A stretch of DNA of 64,000 bases from Deminuibacter soli (lineage in GTDB: Bacteria; Bacteroidota; Bacteroidia; Chitinophagales; Chitinophagaceae), in contig NZ_QTJU01000010.1 of NCBI RefSeq assembly GCF_003412455.1, positions 1 through 64,000 of the forward strand. The letters are read 5' to 3'. The notes below the pieces were generated by a model that saw only the letters and a program-made list of their open reading frames with translations, searched no databases and was not told where the DNA came from. This document shows positions 27,148 through 36,440 of the stretch, in pieces; within the stretch, counting starts at the first letter, position 1; every line of letters starts with the position of its first letter. Position numbers and translations under genes: made by a program.

Positions 27148-28059
27148 ATGGAAAACAAGCTTATCCAAATCAGTTCCATCAACCAGCTGCACCGTTATTA
27201 CGATTGCGGCAAACCACAGCACCCGCTTGTTTCGGTTATTGACCTCAGCACCATCCGGCACAATCTGTTTGCAGAAAATGTATCGCTCCGGATGTCGCTG
27301 TATATTATTTCCTGCAAACGTTTTACAGGCAAATTGCATTATGGCAGGCAGCAGTACGATTTTGAAGAAGGCTCCCTGTTGTTTACAGCGCCCGGGCAGG
27401 TCATCAGCTCAGACCCCGAAGTGCAGCTGGAAGAAGGCTGGGCGCTGTTTTTTCATCCAGACCTGATTAATGCCACAACACTCGGGCAAACAATACACCG
27501 GTATTCGTTTTTTTTATACGATACCAGCGAGGCGCTGCATGTTTCGGATGAGGAGAAACAATTGCTGCAGGATTGCGTGAATAAAATAAAACGGGAATAT
27601 ACACAGAACATCGACAAGCATACGCAAGGCCTGGTTGTAAGCAATATTGAATTGCTGTTGAACTATTGCAACCGGTTTTACGACCGCCAGTTTTTAACAA
27701 GGGCAAAATCCGGCAACGATATTGTGCAGCGTTTTGAACGCTTGCTGCATGCCTGCTTTGCCCAAGATACACTGATTGCAACAGGGTTGCCTGATGTAAA
27801 ATATTTTGCCTCGCAGCTTAATATATCGCCCAAATACCTGTCTGATTTATTGAGCAGGTACACGGGTAAAACAACGCAGGAACACCTGCACCTGCAGTTA
27901 ACAGAAAAAGCAAAGTCACTGCTGTGGGGCACCAACCAATCCATCAGCGAAATTGCCTATGGGCTTGGCTTTGAGCACCCCTCCCATTTCACTAAAATGT
28001 TCAAAACCAAAACAGGGCTTTCACCCAGGGAATACAGGAACGGCAATCGTACCAACTAA
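27148..28059 (+). CDS. AraC family regulator linked to an SDR gene
   Basis: A 303-residue regulator. The N-terminal part (about 30-140) is a cupin-like sensor (GKLHYGRQQYDFEEGSLLFTAPGQ split over residues 60-85). The C-terminal AraC DNA-binding domain spans about 200-300: VKYFASQLNISPKYLSDLLSRYTG, then ISEIAYGLGFEHPSHFTKMFK and LSPREYR. It probably regulates the upstream SDR gene. A TATTTTTG -7-like box lies only about 5 nt before the ATG, which would imply a leaderless transcript if used. Confidence 0.92.
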   Translation: MENKLIQISSINQLHRYYDCGKPQHPLVSVIDLSTIRHNLFAENVSLRMSLYIISCKRFTGKLHYGRQQYDFEEGSLLFTAPGQVISSDPEVQLEEGWALFFHPDLINATTLGQTIHRYSFFLYDTSEALHVSDEEKQLLQDCVNKIKREYTQNIDKHTQGLVVSNIELLLNYCNRFYDRQFLTRAKSGNDIVQRFERLLHACFAQDTLIATGLPDVKYFASQLNISPKYLSDLLSRYTGKTTQEHLHLQLTEKAKSLLWGTNQSISEIAYGLGFEHPSHFTKMFKTKTGLSPREYRNGNRTN

Positions 28060-28086
28060 TACCCGGCTGGCAAAACAGAACTCAAC

Positions 28087-29475
28087 TTAAAAATCCTTTG
28101 TTGCCACCTTCTTGGTTATCCCGAGTTTCTTCATACGCGACAGCAGGGTGGAGGGATTTATATCAAGCATTTTTGCAGCACCGTCTGTGCCGTATAATTT
28201 CCAGCCGCATTTTTCCAGCGCAGCCAGTATATGGTCTCTTTCGTTTTCGGTAATGGTTTTAATGCGTTGATCACCTGGTGCAGCCTGACTGTCCTTGTTG
28301 TTATCTGTTGGCAGTGATACATGGGTAATCATCGGTGCGTTGGCCAGCAGCACACTGCGCTCCATAATGTTTTCGAGTTCGCGGATATTGCCGGGCCAGG
28401 CATAAGCCAGCATTGATTTTAAAGCAGGCGCTGCAATGCCCTTTACATTCTTGTTCATGCGCCTGGCAAACACATCAACAAAGTAGTTGGCCAGCAAGGC
28501 AATATCTTCCTGCCTTTCGCGAAGCGGGGGCAGCAGCACAGGAAATACATTCAACCGGTAATATAAATCCATGCGGAAGCGGCCGTTGGCCATTTCCCTT
28601 TCCAGGTCGCGGTTGGTAGCAGCGATCACCCGCACATCTACCGATTTTCTTTTACCACCGATTGATTCCACTTCACGCTCCTGCAGCACACGCAGGAACT
28701 TGCTTTGCAAATCAAGCGGCAGCTCTCCTATTTCATCGAGAAATACAGTGCCGCCATTTGCCAGCTCAAACTTGCCCACTCTTTTGTCGTATGCGCCCGT
28801 AAAAGAACCTCTTTCATGCCCAAACAATTCCGATTCAATCAGCTCGGCCGGCAATGCAGCACAGTTGAGCACAACAAAGGGTTTGTTGCGCCTGTCAGAC
28901 AACTGGTGTGTAGCTTTCGCCACCAGCTCTTTGCCTGTGCCGCTTTCGCCCAGTATCAGCACAGAAGTCTCTGAACGGGCCACCACTTTCACCTGGTCCA
29001 TTACGGCCATAAAAGCCCTGCTTTGCCCGATCATATCTTTAAACCCGGTTTGTTCTGTGCCTGAAGGCAGTACCGGTTTCTTTAAATGCTGTATGCTTTT
29101 TTGTTCTGCATGATAGCGGTACAGGGCCACTTCCAGCATTACCAGTACGTCGCGCTCCCTGAAAGGCTTTACCAGGAAACCATAGGGATTGGTTATTTTG
29201 GCTGCATCCAGCGTTTGCTTGTTTGAATTGGCAGAAAGATAAACAAAAGCAATATTGCGGTTCATCAGTGTGCGCGCAAGATCAATGCCTGTTTTAGGGC
29301 CGCGCAAATGAATATCCAGCAATACCATATCCGGCTTTTCCAGCTCTATCAACCCCATTGCTTCTTCAACCGAAGGTGCAATGCCGCACACTTCGTAACC
29401 GGCATTGGTCAGAATCATTTTCAGGTTATTGGCTTCAATAAACTGATCTTCCACTATCAATATTTTGGTCTTCAT
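28087..29475 (-). CDS. Sigma-54-dependent NtrC-type response regulator
   Basis: A 462-residue activator of RpoN promoters. Receiver domain 1-120 with phospho-acceptor Asp54 (VLLDIHL) and Lys103 (VKPF); AAA+ domain about 145-380 with Walker A GESGTGKE (176-183), the sigma-54 contact loop GSFTGA (223-228, canonical GAFTGA), Walker B GTVFLDEIGEL and the R-finger region; C-terminal Fis-type HTH about 415-455. It overlaps the upstream histidine kinase gene by 4 bp (ATGA), so the two form a two-component pair. The target promoter is unknown. Confidence 0.96.
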   Translation of the reverse strand: MKTKILIVEDQFIEANNLKMILTNAGYEVCGIAPSVEEAMGLIELEKPDMVLLDIHLRGPKTGIDLARTLMNRNIAFVYLSANSNKQTLDAAKITNPYGFLVKPFRERDVLVMLEVALYRYHAEQKSIQHLKKPVLPSGTEQTGFKDMIGQSRAFMAVMDQVKVVARSETSVLILGESGTGKELVAKATHQLSDRRNKPFVVLNCAALPAELIESELFGHERGSFTGAYDKRVGKFELANGGTVFLDEIGELPLDLQSKFLRVLQEREVESIGGKRKSVDVRVIAATNRDLEREMANGRFRMDLYYRLNVFPVLLPPLRERQEDIALLANYFVDVFARRMNKNVKGIAAPALKSMLAYAWPGNIRELENIMERSVLLANAPMITHVSLPTDNNKDSQAAPGDQRIKTITENERDHILAALEKCGWKLYGTDGAAKMLDINPSTLLSRMKKLGITKKVATKDF

Positions 29476-31751
29476 ATATCAAGCATATTTGCGCGGTGAA
29501 ACACATGAGTGTCTGTTGTGTCAACAGCAACGCTGAGCGCCTCTATGGGAAAAATCACCTTTACCCGCGTGCCATTGTCGTTCTCAAAGAAAATACGGCC
29601 CTGCAATTCCATGGTAAGGCCGCGCATTAAATCGAGCCCCAGTGATTTGGGCAGGCTGCCGTTGCTGCTGTTGCGCATACCAATGCCGTTATCACTGATC
29701 AGGAGTTTGATATGGTTGTCTGCCTGCTTCAGGTCGATCGTAATTTTACCGGGGCGTTTATCGGGGAATGCATACTTAAACGCATTGGTCACCGCTTCAT
29801 TAATGATAAGCCCGAGCGGTATGGCCTGCGACAGGTTTAATTTCACTTCATCTACCTGCAAATACATGCCGATGTGCATGGGTGAGCCAAAACTGTCTGA
29901 CAAATAACTGGTGAGTTCGTTCAGGTAATTTTTTAAATCAATGGTGCCAATATCGTCTGACTGGTACAGTTTCTGGTGAATGAGCGACATGGCATAAATC
30001 CTGTTCTGGCTGCTTTCGATAGCGCGCAGCGCATCTTCTTCGAGGTACCTGGCCTGCGATTCAAGCAGGCAGATAACGGTATGCAGGTTGTTTTTTACGC
30101 GGTGGTGTACTTCTTTCAACAGCCATTCCTTTTCTGTAAGCAGGCTTTGCAGCAATTCGTTTTTATGGGTCACAATCACATTGCTTTTTTTGCGCAGGTT
30201 GCTTTGCTTGTACAATAAACCTGCGATAATCAGCAGCAGTATAACGCCGGTAATGGTAACGTTCTTAACAAAATCGGCCTGTTTCAGCTTGGTGTTTTCG
30301 AGTATGGCTTTCTGGTTCAGCAAGCCTATTTCATTTTCTTTCTTTTCTGTTTCAAACTCTACTTCCAGCTGCGCTACCTGCCTGCTCTTGGTTTCGTTCA
30401 GAATGGAATCTTTCAGTTCGTTTGATTTGATGAGGTTGCTGATAGCCTCTTTGTATTTGTTGCTGGCCGTATCAAGCGAAAACCACAGCTTGTAATTCTG
30501 CGCCATGCCCGACAAATCATTTCTTGAACTTACCAGGTCTTTGTCTTTCTGCAGGTACAGCTTCGCGGCTTCGTAATCGGCTGTTTCAATATAAAACCTT
30601 GCAATCAGTTCATAGTAGCGGCTTAGCCAGAACAGGTTGATGTTCGGGTTCTGCGTTTGTTTGATGAGTTGTTCACAGTAATACCTTGCTTTGTCGTATT
30701 GCTTCAGTGCCAGGTAAATTTTGAGGTAGGTTTGACTGATGCCATAATCGCCGCTTTCATATTTCTGGCTCGAAGGCATTTCGAATTTCCGGGTAATCTG
30801 GTGAAAGAAATTTACTGCCTGCTCAGGCTCGTTGAGGATGAGGTAGGTATCTGCCACGTTTGCGGCAAGCAGGTATACGGTAGCGTTGTCTTTTTCCTGC
30901 TCAGCTATTCTCAGTGCCTGCAAAAAAAACTGCAAAGCTTTCTGGTTTTCGTTCAGTTTTAAATAAGTGTACCCGATGTTGTTGTTGATCTGGCAAATCA
31001 GCCGCACATTGTCGTCGCTGCTGCCGGTAGCTATTTTCAGGGCCATCAGTTCGTAATTGAGTGCCTGTTTGTAATCGCCCTGTTCGTAATAAATACGGCC
31101 CAGCAGCGATAAGGCGCCCTGGTTTTCTGTATACCCCGCCTGCCCATAGTATTTCAGCGCAGTTCTTACTTCAGCAAATGCGGCGGCATTATCGTTTGTC
31201 ATCTGGTGCAGGTCGGCCAGAAAACGGTAACAGCGGGCCAGCTCTACCCAATGGGTTGTTTCCTGGAAAGCGGCAATGGCCAGTTGCAGGTATTCAATGC
31301 GGGTACGCATGGTTTCATACAAAAAATCACCGCTGTAATACTCCGACATGTCGAAATAAGCTTTACCAAGCAGGGCTTTGTCACCGCCATCCTGCAATTG
31401 ATTAATCAGCCGGGCAAGCAGAGTTTTACCTGCAGCAGTATTGCCTTGTGCCTTGTACAAACCGGAGCGGATGAGTTGGATATTCTCGTTAAAGAAAGGA
31501 TATTTCAGTTTTTTATTAAGCTGCTGCGCTTCGGTTATATAAGCATTAACGGCATTGATGGTGGTATCTGACAGGTGCCGCTGGTGAACATGAAACGAGG
31601 CAAGCCTGAGCAGGGTATTCAAACGGTCGGTATCGGCCACCTGGCCGGTGAGGGAGCTGGTCAAAGAATCAGCCTGCCTCCTGGTGATATCCTGGGCTTG
31701 TACAGATATGACCAAAAAGAAAAACACAGCAGCTAATTGCAGGAACTTCAT
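29472..31751 (-). CDS. TPR-containing sensor histidine kinase (HisKA_2)
   Basis: A 759-residue membrane kinase. Signal peptide at 1-20, then a long periplasmic helical region with tetratricopeptide repeats (about 95-430, for example GRIYYEQGDYKQALNYELMAL and NIGYTYLKLNENQKALQFFLQAL), a coiled coil, one transmembrane helix (near 500), a HisKA_2 phospho-acceptor segment EVHHRVKNNLH, and an ATPase domain with NEAVTNAFKYAF (N box) and DNGIGM (G1). Start at 31751 chosen because it gives the cleanest signal peptide; 31766 is also possible. Co-transcribed with the NtrC regulator. Confidence 0.93.
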   Translation of the reverse strand: MKFLQLAAVFFFLVISVQAQDITRRQADSLTSSLTGQVADTDRLNTLLRLASFHVHQRHLSDTTINAVNAYITEAQQLNKKLKYPFFNENIQLIRSGLYKAQGNTAAGKTLLARLINQLQDGGDKALLGKAYFDMSEYYSGDFLYETMRTRIEYLQLAIAAFQETTHWVELARCYRFLADLHQMTNDNAAAFAEVRTALKYYGQAGYTENQGALSLLGRIYYEQGDYKQALNYELMALKIATGSSDDNVRLICQINNNIGYTYLKLNENQKALQFFLQALRIAEQEKDNATVYLLAANVADTYLILNEPEQAVNFFHQITRKFEMPSSQKYESGDYGISQTYLKIYLALKQYDKARYYCEQLIKQTQNPNINLFWLSRYYELIARFYIETADYEAAKLYLQKDKDLVSSRNDLSGMAQNYKLWFSLDTASNKYKEAISNLIKSNELKDSILNETKSRQVAQLEVEFETEKKENEIGLLNQKAILENTKLKQADFVKNVTITGVILLLIIAGLLYKQSNLRKKSNVIVTHKNELLQSLLTEKEWLLKEVHHRVKNNLHTVICLLESQARYLEEDALRAIESSQNRIYAMSLIHQKLYQSDDIGTIDLKNYLNELTSYLSDSFGSPMHIGMYLQVDEVKLNLSQAIPLGLIINEAVTNAFKYAFPDKRPGKITIDLKQADNHIKLLISDNGIGMRNSSNGSLPKSLGLDLMRGLTMELQGRIFFENDNGTRVKVIFPIEALSVAVDTTDTHVFHRANMLDI

Positions 31752-31766
31752 CATTGTTGGTATCAT

Positions 31767-32192
31767 TGCCAGTTTTCAGGCATCCGTATCCTTGCAGGAT
31801 GGCTGCCATAAAGGGGCAAGCTACGTGTAATTTCCGGCCTGTTAAGACGGCCTGTTAGGTGCAGTAAAACTACTGCATAACCTTTCGTCGAAACAGACAG
31901 TCTTGCAAAGAAAAGATTTCCAACAGCAGGAAAAATTGCAAGCCCCGATTCTTACCCTAAAATATCAAATTTATCCCGCTAAAACTATTCTATTTCCGGG
32001 TTACGCGGCCCGGTATTGCCGGGTTGCCGGCTGATGCCGGAATTTGCGCTAAAAACAAGCGTTATTTCGTCGAATTTACCGATAGTCAGCACATTTATCC
32101 CCAGGCTTTCAAAGCCTTTGTGAATGCAGCCTTTTCGTATTCGTATATTTTGCCTGGCAATGCGCTCACCGGCCGCAGCTCATACCGGTTTG
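31767..32192. other. Intergenic region, no supported gene
   Basis: About 425 bp between two minus-strand genes. A 62-residue plus-strand frame at 32024-32212 overlaps the end of the hydrolase gene and shows no motif or ribosome-binding support, so it is not annotated. The segment near 31770-31900 presumably carries the promoter of the kinase/regulator operon. No clear -7 box was found. Confidence 0.5.
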
Positions 32193-33272
32193 TCAGGTTA
32201 ACCGGTATTTGATATCGCTCACCTTTACGCGGTTGGCCTGTATGGCCTCGTCATTCGTTCCTTTCAGCACGCTGAGTATATCGTTGTATACTTTGGGAAC
32301 GCGGTCGTAATACCAGTGCTGCACAAGGGTATTGTTAACCGATGGGTCTGTCTGGCAGGCCACTTCCGTACAATCGATGATATAAATATGGCTGGGTAAA
32401 TTATTCAATGAGGAAGGGCCGTCTGTACCAAGTCGTTTCAGCGGGTTTTCGTATTTGCGCGACACGGTAAGCGCCAGGTCGTTGCGGTTGTAATACACAT
32501 GAATGCGCCTGCCCAGGCTGTTGAGCCTGGAAAAAGGCTGCGGGTCTTCAAAACAGATATTGTCCACATCAGGCGAAGCCAGTATAATCTCTTCAAAAAT
32601 GGAACTGAATTTATTCCCGTCTGAAATCAGCTTCGCCAGCATGTTTTCAAGCACGCGGTTGCCCATGGAATGACAGAGCAGGTGAATTTTATTATTGCAC
32701 GGCTTCGGCAGCCTGGCAGTTAAACCGTTAAATGCTTCATAGAAAAACTCGCACAGCAACTGGAAACAACGGCCGATGGCCACACCCGAAGTAATGGCAT
32801 CCAGCACATCCGATTTGTACCGCATTACCGACCCGCGTGAGGGCCAGGAAAATATGACCAGGTGTTTGATGGGACTGCCTGCACCAACAAAACATTTTTC
32901 AAGATTGCGCAGGTTGTCGATCGCGCATTTCCAGTCGCAGTTAAACCCATGATACATCACCAGCACATCACCGCCATCCGGCGAAGCCATTTCATGGTAC
33001 AGGTCAAGAAAAAATTTTTCCGACCCCACCTTCACCGGTTCATTGTCGTTAAAGTAATACTGTACATCGTACTGGTTTACGTTGTTTACTGCCGCGCCCG
33101 GTTGTGATGGTGCCTTGTCGGGAATTAACGTATACGCCTGCGGATCGGTACTGGTGCTGTCGAATGTGGCAAAACGAAGGGTATCTGTGGGCAGGCCATC
33201 ATTGGTGGTATCGATTTTTTCAATACCGTTTTCAACCAGGATGCGCCGGTTGGTAATTATATGATACTTCAT
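32193..33272 (-). CDS. Alpha/beta hydrolase, DUF900-like
   Basis: A 359-residue serine hydrolase of the DUF900/esterase type, cytoplasmic by sequence. Seen: MYHGFNCDW (oxyanion region), SWPSRG, the nucleophile elbow LLCHSMGNRVLENML (C-H-S-M-G in place of G-x-S-x-G), ASPDVD for the acid and a C-terminal His region. The frame continues to 33320, but the ATG at 33272 (MKYHIITNRR) gives a sensible start. Substrate unknown. The N-terminal 70 residues are not covered by the hydrolase fold. Confidence 0.85.
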   Translation of the reverse strand: MKYHIITNRRILVENGIEKIDTTNDGLPTDTLRFATFDSTSTDPQAYTLIPDKAPSQPGAAVNNVNQYDVQYYFNDNEPVKVGSEKFFLDLYHEMASPDGGDVLVMYHGFNCDWKCAIDNLRNLEKCFVGAGSPIKHLVIFSWPSRGSVMRYKSDVLDAITSGVAIGRCFQLLCEFFYEAFNGLTARLPKPCNNKIHLLCHSMGNRVLENMLAKLISDGNKFSSIFEEIILASPDVDNICFEDPQPFSRLNSLGRRIHVYYNRNDLALTVSRKYENPLKRLGTDGPSSLNNLPSHIYIIDCTEVACQTDPSVNNTLVQHWYYDRVPKVYNDILSVLKGTNDEAIQANRVKVSDIKYRLT

Positions 33273-33521
33273 ATAAATGGTATAATTGGATGCAATGAGG
33301 AAATGGGGCTTAACCGGCACAACTTACCTGCGTAACCGTTACTAACGGCACCGGCGGCAGCAATAGACGAGCGGAATGTTTGCCGGGCAAACAATGTTTT
33401 TTATATTGTTCCGGCTAATGGCTTACAAAGTACAGCACGCATCCGGCATTGTCAACTTCCTGCTGCTAAAATGTGCATTCAGCTTGCATCACCCGGCACA
33501 GGAACTGTAAACAAAACGCAT

Positions 33522-34088
33522 ATGAATTTCGATACCTACCAGCAAACGTTCCGGGATATATTGAACAACACCGCGCCACCTGCACCATACGATAAACCTG
33601 AGTATATAAATTACACCAGGTTAAACTGGACACGCCAGCAGCGCTGGTTAAAACACGGTGTATTGAATACCAACCTGGCAACAGCAATAAACAATATACA
33701 GGAAGAACAATTATGGACCATCATTACTGAGCCCTGGTGCGGCGATGCGGCGCACACCATTCCCTTTATACACCGCCTTACGGCAGCGCAACCGCTGATT
33801 ACAACTGATTACCACTTAAGAGACACACCACCTTTTTTAATTGAGCACTATCTTACCAACGGAACCAAATCGATTCCCAGGCTGATTATTGCAGACCGCC
33901 ATAACAAAGACCTTGCTATATGGGGACCGCGCCCTGCCACCTGCCAGTTACTGTACAGGAAGCTGACAGACGCACATGCACCCAATGAAGAAAAGAAAAT
34001 TGCACTGCAGCAATGGTACAATGAAGATAAGGGTGTAAGCTTCCAGGCCGAATTGCTGGCCATTGTACAAAATATGCTTTCAGCCTGA
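33522..34088 (+). CDS. Thioredoxin-like protein with a single active-site cysteine
   Basis: A 188-residue cytoplasmic protein of the thioredoxin superfamily. The active-site segment is EPWCGDAA (cysteine followed by G-D-A), so only the first Cys of CxxC is present. The later cis-proline region SIPRLI is preserved. Such WCGDA proteins are usually annotated as thioredoxin family proteins; disulfide reductase chemistry is doubtful without the resolving Cys. It precedes the DoxX-ArsR-AHSA1 group by 135 bp. The upstream frame start at 33471 was rejected because MNFDTY follows a clear gap. Confidence 0.8.
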   Translation: MNFDTYQQTFRDILNNTAPPAPYDKPEYINYTRLNWTRQQRWLKHGVLNTNLATAINNIQEEQLWTIITEPWCGDAAHTIPFIHRLTAAQPLITTDYHLRDTPPFLIEHYLTNGTKSIPRLIIADRHNKDLAIWGPRPATCQLLYRKLTDAHAPNEEKKIALQQWYNEDKGVSFQAELLAIVQNMLSA

Positions 34089-34155
34089 CGCAGTTCAGCA
34101 CCGGCAGAAAAGCCCCTGCACAATTGCACGCACCCGGAATGTTTTTTAAAATTCA

Positions 34156-34202
34156 TTTGCGAAACCGAACAGTTGCGCATATATTTGCAACCGATTGGTT
34201 TA
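34156..34202 (+). promoter_or_regulatory. Promoter with two ArsR-type operators before doxX
   Basis: TTTG (34156-34159), 20 bp, TATATTTG (34180-34187) matches the Bacteroidota promoter. Two operator-like sites flank the -7 box: GAAACCGAACAGTTGC (34161-34176) and GCAACCGATTGGTTTA (34187-34202), both versions of GCAAC-N6-GTTGC. The same arrangement occurs at 47.96-48.0 kb. Confidence 0.65.
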
Positions 34203-34222
34203 TTATCTAAAAACAACTACTT

Positions 34223-34603
34223 ATGAAAAGTAAAATTCTCTTTGTTGTATGCCTGCTGGCCGGCCTGATGTTTGTAAACGCAGGTTTGGACAAGTTCTTC
34301 CACTACATGCCCATGCCAAAGGAGATGCCCGAAAAAATGGCTAAAATGGGTATGGCATTTACCGAAATAAGCTGGCTTTTGCCACTGGTTGGCGCCGCAG
34401 AACTGATTGGCGGTTTGTTATTCATTATACCCAGAACAAGGGCACTGGGCGCTCTTATTCTTCTGCCTGTATTAACCGGCATCCTGCTTACCAACATTAC
34501 CGCTGCGCCATCGGGTTTACCCATTGTATTTGCTTTAATCGCAATTATCGGCTGGGCAATGATTGAAGACAGGAGCAAGTACCTGCCGTTGATTGGCCGG
34601 TAA
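34223..34603 (+). CDS. DoxX-like membrane protein
   Basis: A 126-residue inner-membrane protein with four predicted helices, typical of the DoxX/DoxX-like family (Pfam group linked to thiosulfate:quinone oxidoreduction and redox homeostasis). Hydrophobic segments: about 4-22, 46-65, 72-88, 96-113. First gene of a small operon-like group with ArsR and AHSA1 genes and directly behind the double-operator promoter. Role in this setting unknown. Confidence 0.85.
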   Translation: MKSKILFVVCLLAGLMFVNAGLDKFFHYMPMPKEMPEKMAKMGMAFTEISWLLPLVGAAELIGGLLFIIPRTRALGALILLPVLTGILLTNITAAPSGLPIVFALIAIIGWAMIEDRSKYLPLIGR

Positions 34604-34692
34604 ACCTGCCGTTGCACAGCAATCTCCCAGGCCTGCATTAGTTCATATGAATAAACGACCAGACAACCGTACCAACAGCTAAAAAAACTTCC

Positions 34693-35010
34693 GTGAGAAG
34701 AGATATTTTCCAGGCCATTGCCGACCCTACACGAAGAGCGATCATCGCCTTAATAGCCATACAGGCCATGACCCCCAGCGCAATTGCCGATCATTTTGAT
34801 ATGACACGGCAGGCCATTTCGAAACACATGAAAATATTGACTGAATGCGAACTGGTGAAACAGGAATATGAAGGCAGGGAGATTTACTATCAACTTGAAA
34901 TTGACAAAATGAAAGAGATAGACAAATGGCTGGAACAGTTCAGGAAAATCTGGGAAAGCCGCTTTGAAAAACTCGATCAGCTTTTAGCAACAATCAAAAA
35001 AAAGAAATAA
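34693..35010 (+). CDS. ArsR-family winged-helix regulator (copy 1)
   Basis: A 105-residue ArsR-type repressor. The start codon is GTG; the protein begins MRRDIFQAIADPTRRAIIAL, which aligns with the ATG-started paralogue at 48022 (MRRDVFQAIADPTRRAIIER), fixing the start. Recognition helix: MTRQAISKHMKILTE. No metal-binding Cys is visible, so metal sensing is unlikely; this branch (SdpR/autorepressor type) usually controls AHSA1-like partners. The stop overlaps the next start (TAATG). Confidence 0.9.
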   Translation: MRRDIFQAIADPTRRAIIALIAIQAMTPSAIADHFDMTRQAISKHMKILTECELVKQEYEGREIYYQLEIDKMKEIDKWLEQFRKIWESRFEKLDQLLATIKKKK

Positions 35011-35513
35011 TGAACAGCAACCTGCAATTTGATTTTATCGCAGATAAGGAAAAAAACACATTGACCGTAAGACGTGAATTTTTAGCAGGCCGCCAGCTGG
35101 TTTGGGATTGCTACACCAAAAGCGAATTGCTCGACCAGTGGTTTGCCCCTGCCCCTTTAACCACAAAGACAAAATCAATGGACTTCCGTGAAGGTGGCCA
35201 CTGGCATTATGCGATGGTTGAACCCAACGGAACGGAATACTGGGGCTATACAGAATACATTAAAATCAAGCCGATTGATTATTACACTTCCTCTGATGCC
35301 TTCAGCAACGAAGCAGGTGAAATCAACCCAGACCTGCCCCGTGCACAATGGGTGGTAACCTTTACCGACAAGGGAGAAAACGCATTGGTAGAAACCGTTG
35401 TTACCTACACATCAATTTCAGACCTGGAGCAGGTTATTGCAATGGGCATGGAACAGGGCATGACGGCCACGCTGGAAAAACTGGATACACTGTTGCTGAA
35501 TTTGAAAAAGTAA
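35010..35513 (+). CDS. SRPBCC/AHSA1-like protein (copy 1)
   Basis: A 167-residue START/Bet v 1-like fold protein of the AHSA1 group. It begins with FDFIADKEKNTLTVRREF and has YTKSELLDQWFAP, FREGGHWHYAMVEP and the long C-terminal helix. Such proteins bind hydrophobic ligands; the Hsp90-activator name is historical. Translationally coupled to the ArsR gene (1-bp overlap), the pair is a common bacterial two-gene module. Confidence 0.9.
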   Translation: MNSNLQFDFIADKEKNTLTVRREFLAGRQLVWDCYTKSELLDQWFAPAPLTTKTKSMDFREGGHWHYAMVEPNGTEYWGYTEYIKIKPIDYYTSSDAFSNEAGEINPDLPRAQWVVTFTDKGENALVETVVTYTSISDLEQVIAMGMEQGMTATLEKLDTLLLNLKK

Positions 35514-35696
35514 CAACACTGGCAGCTTTGATAAGACAAGCTGTTAACCTATCATACATCAAGGCCCGGCATTTAGCCGGGCCTTGTTCTTTACACAACA
35601 CAAGCATTTGCAGGGATGAACAAAACAAACAGTTTCATCAGTTATAATTTAAAAACATACAATTTTCTTTGCAGGAATCTATGAATTTCATTGGCA

Positions 35697-36248
35697 ATGA
35701 TTAATATTGATTTAAACAACACATACAGACTTATATCAGGTACAATTGGTGACCGGATAAGCCTCGGCGAGTTTTATGCACTACAGATGAGCGGCAACGA
35801 AGTACTGTTGCGCGTTATTATTAAACCACATCCTGATCCACTTTTGCCCAATGTATATAACCTTTCAATGGGGCCACCCGTAAGTACAGATAGAATTGAT
35901 GACACAGTTAGACTAAGACATAAAGATTCAAGTCTTGTTTTTTCCACAGCCATATTATTTGCATTAACTTTTTTAACAGAGTTCCCTGATATGCACATCG
36001 GCTTTGACGGTTCAGATGATACTCGTGCAACACTTTATCATAGCATGTTTATTACAAACAGAACAACAATGCAGGATTTCTTTGTTTCGATTGGTGTAGA
36101 CTGGTATGTAAAATTGTTGCGCAATCAACTGGACATAGAACGCAGCGCAGAAGGCATCCCATTATTCAAACCAAGGCCAGAAGCGTTTGACTATCAACGA
36201 ATCCGGCACGACCTGTACCGGTATTACATGTTAGCTTTAAAAAATTAA
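35697..36248 (+). CDS. Hypothetical protein (DUF6934-like), first gene of a pair
   Basis: A 183-residue protein of unknown function, tentatively resembling the family I recall as DUF6934 (unverified). Visible traits: beta-rich N-terminal part (YRLISGTIGDRISLGEFYALQM), IGFDGSDDTRATLYHSMFI in the middle, a C-terminal helical part ending LYRYYMLALKN. ATG at 35697 is used because the frame start at 35691 is TTG. An AATTTTCTTTGC element upstream resembles a -7 box. A 59-residue gene follows after 12 bp. The region is AT-rich compared with flanks. Confidence 0.65.
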   Translation: MINIDLNNTYRLISGTIGDRISLGEFYALQMSGNEVLLRVIIKPHPDPLLPNVYNLSMGPPVSTDRIDDTVRLRHKDSSLVFSTAILFALTFLTEFPDMHIGFDGSDDTRATLYHSMFITNRTTMQDFFVSIGVDWYVKLLRNQLDIERSAEGIPLFKPRPEAFDYQRIRHDLYRYYMLALKN

Positions 36249-36260
36249 GTATATTTGAAC

Positions 36261-36440
36261 ATGAACTCAAAAATCCAGGGTAAGATAGACGAAATTAAAA
36301 AGCTGTCCGCTCAGTCAAAACCTGGTCGCCAGTCTTCTTATAAAATTACTAATACAAGCAGCGATAGTTTATCGATGGCTATTCGTAATAAAAAAGACGC
36401 CGATACTTTTATGGCTGAATTGAAAGCACTGAAAAAGTGA
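36261..36440 (+). CDS. Small lysine/serine-rich protein, second gene of a pair
   Basis: A 59-residue basic protein (MNSKIQGKIDEIKKLSAQSK ... ADTFMAELKALKK), predicted helical at both ends with a flexible middle. It follows the previous gene closely and likely shares its mRNA. A perfect TATATTTG at 36250-36257, 3 bp before the ATG, would allow an additional leaderless transcript. No recognised domain; a small partner or antitoxin-like role is possible but not shown. Confidence 0.55.
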   Translation: MNSKIQGKIDEIKKLSAQSKPGRQSSYKITNTSSDSLSMAIRNKKDADTFMAELKALKK

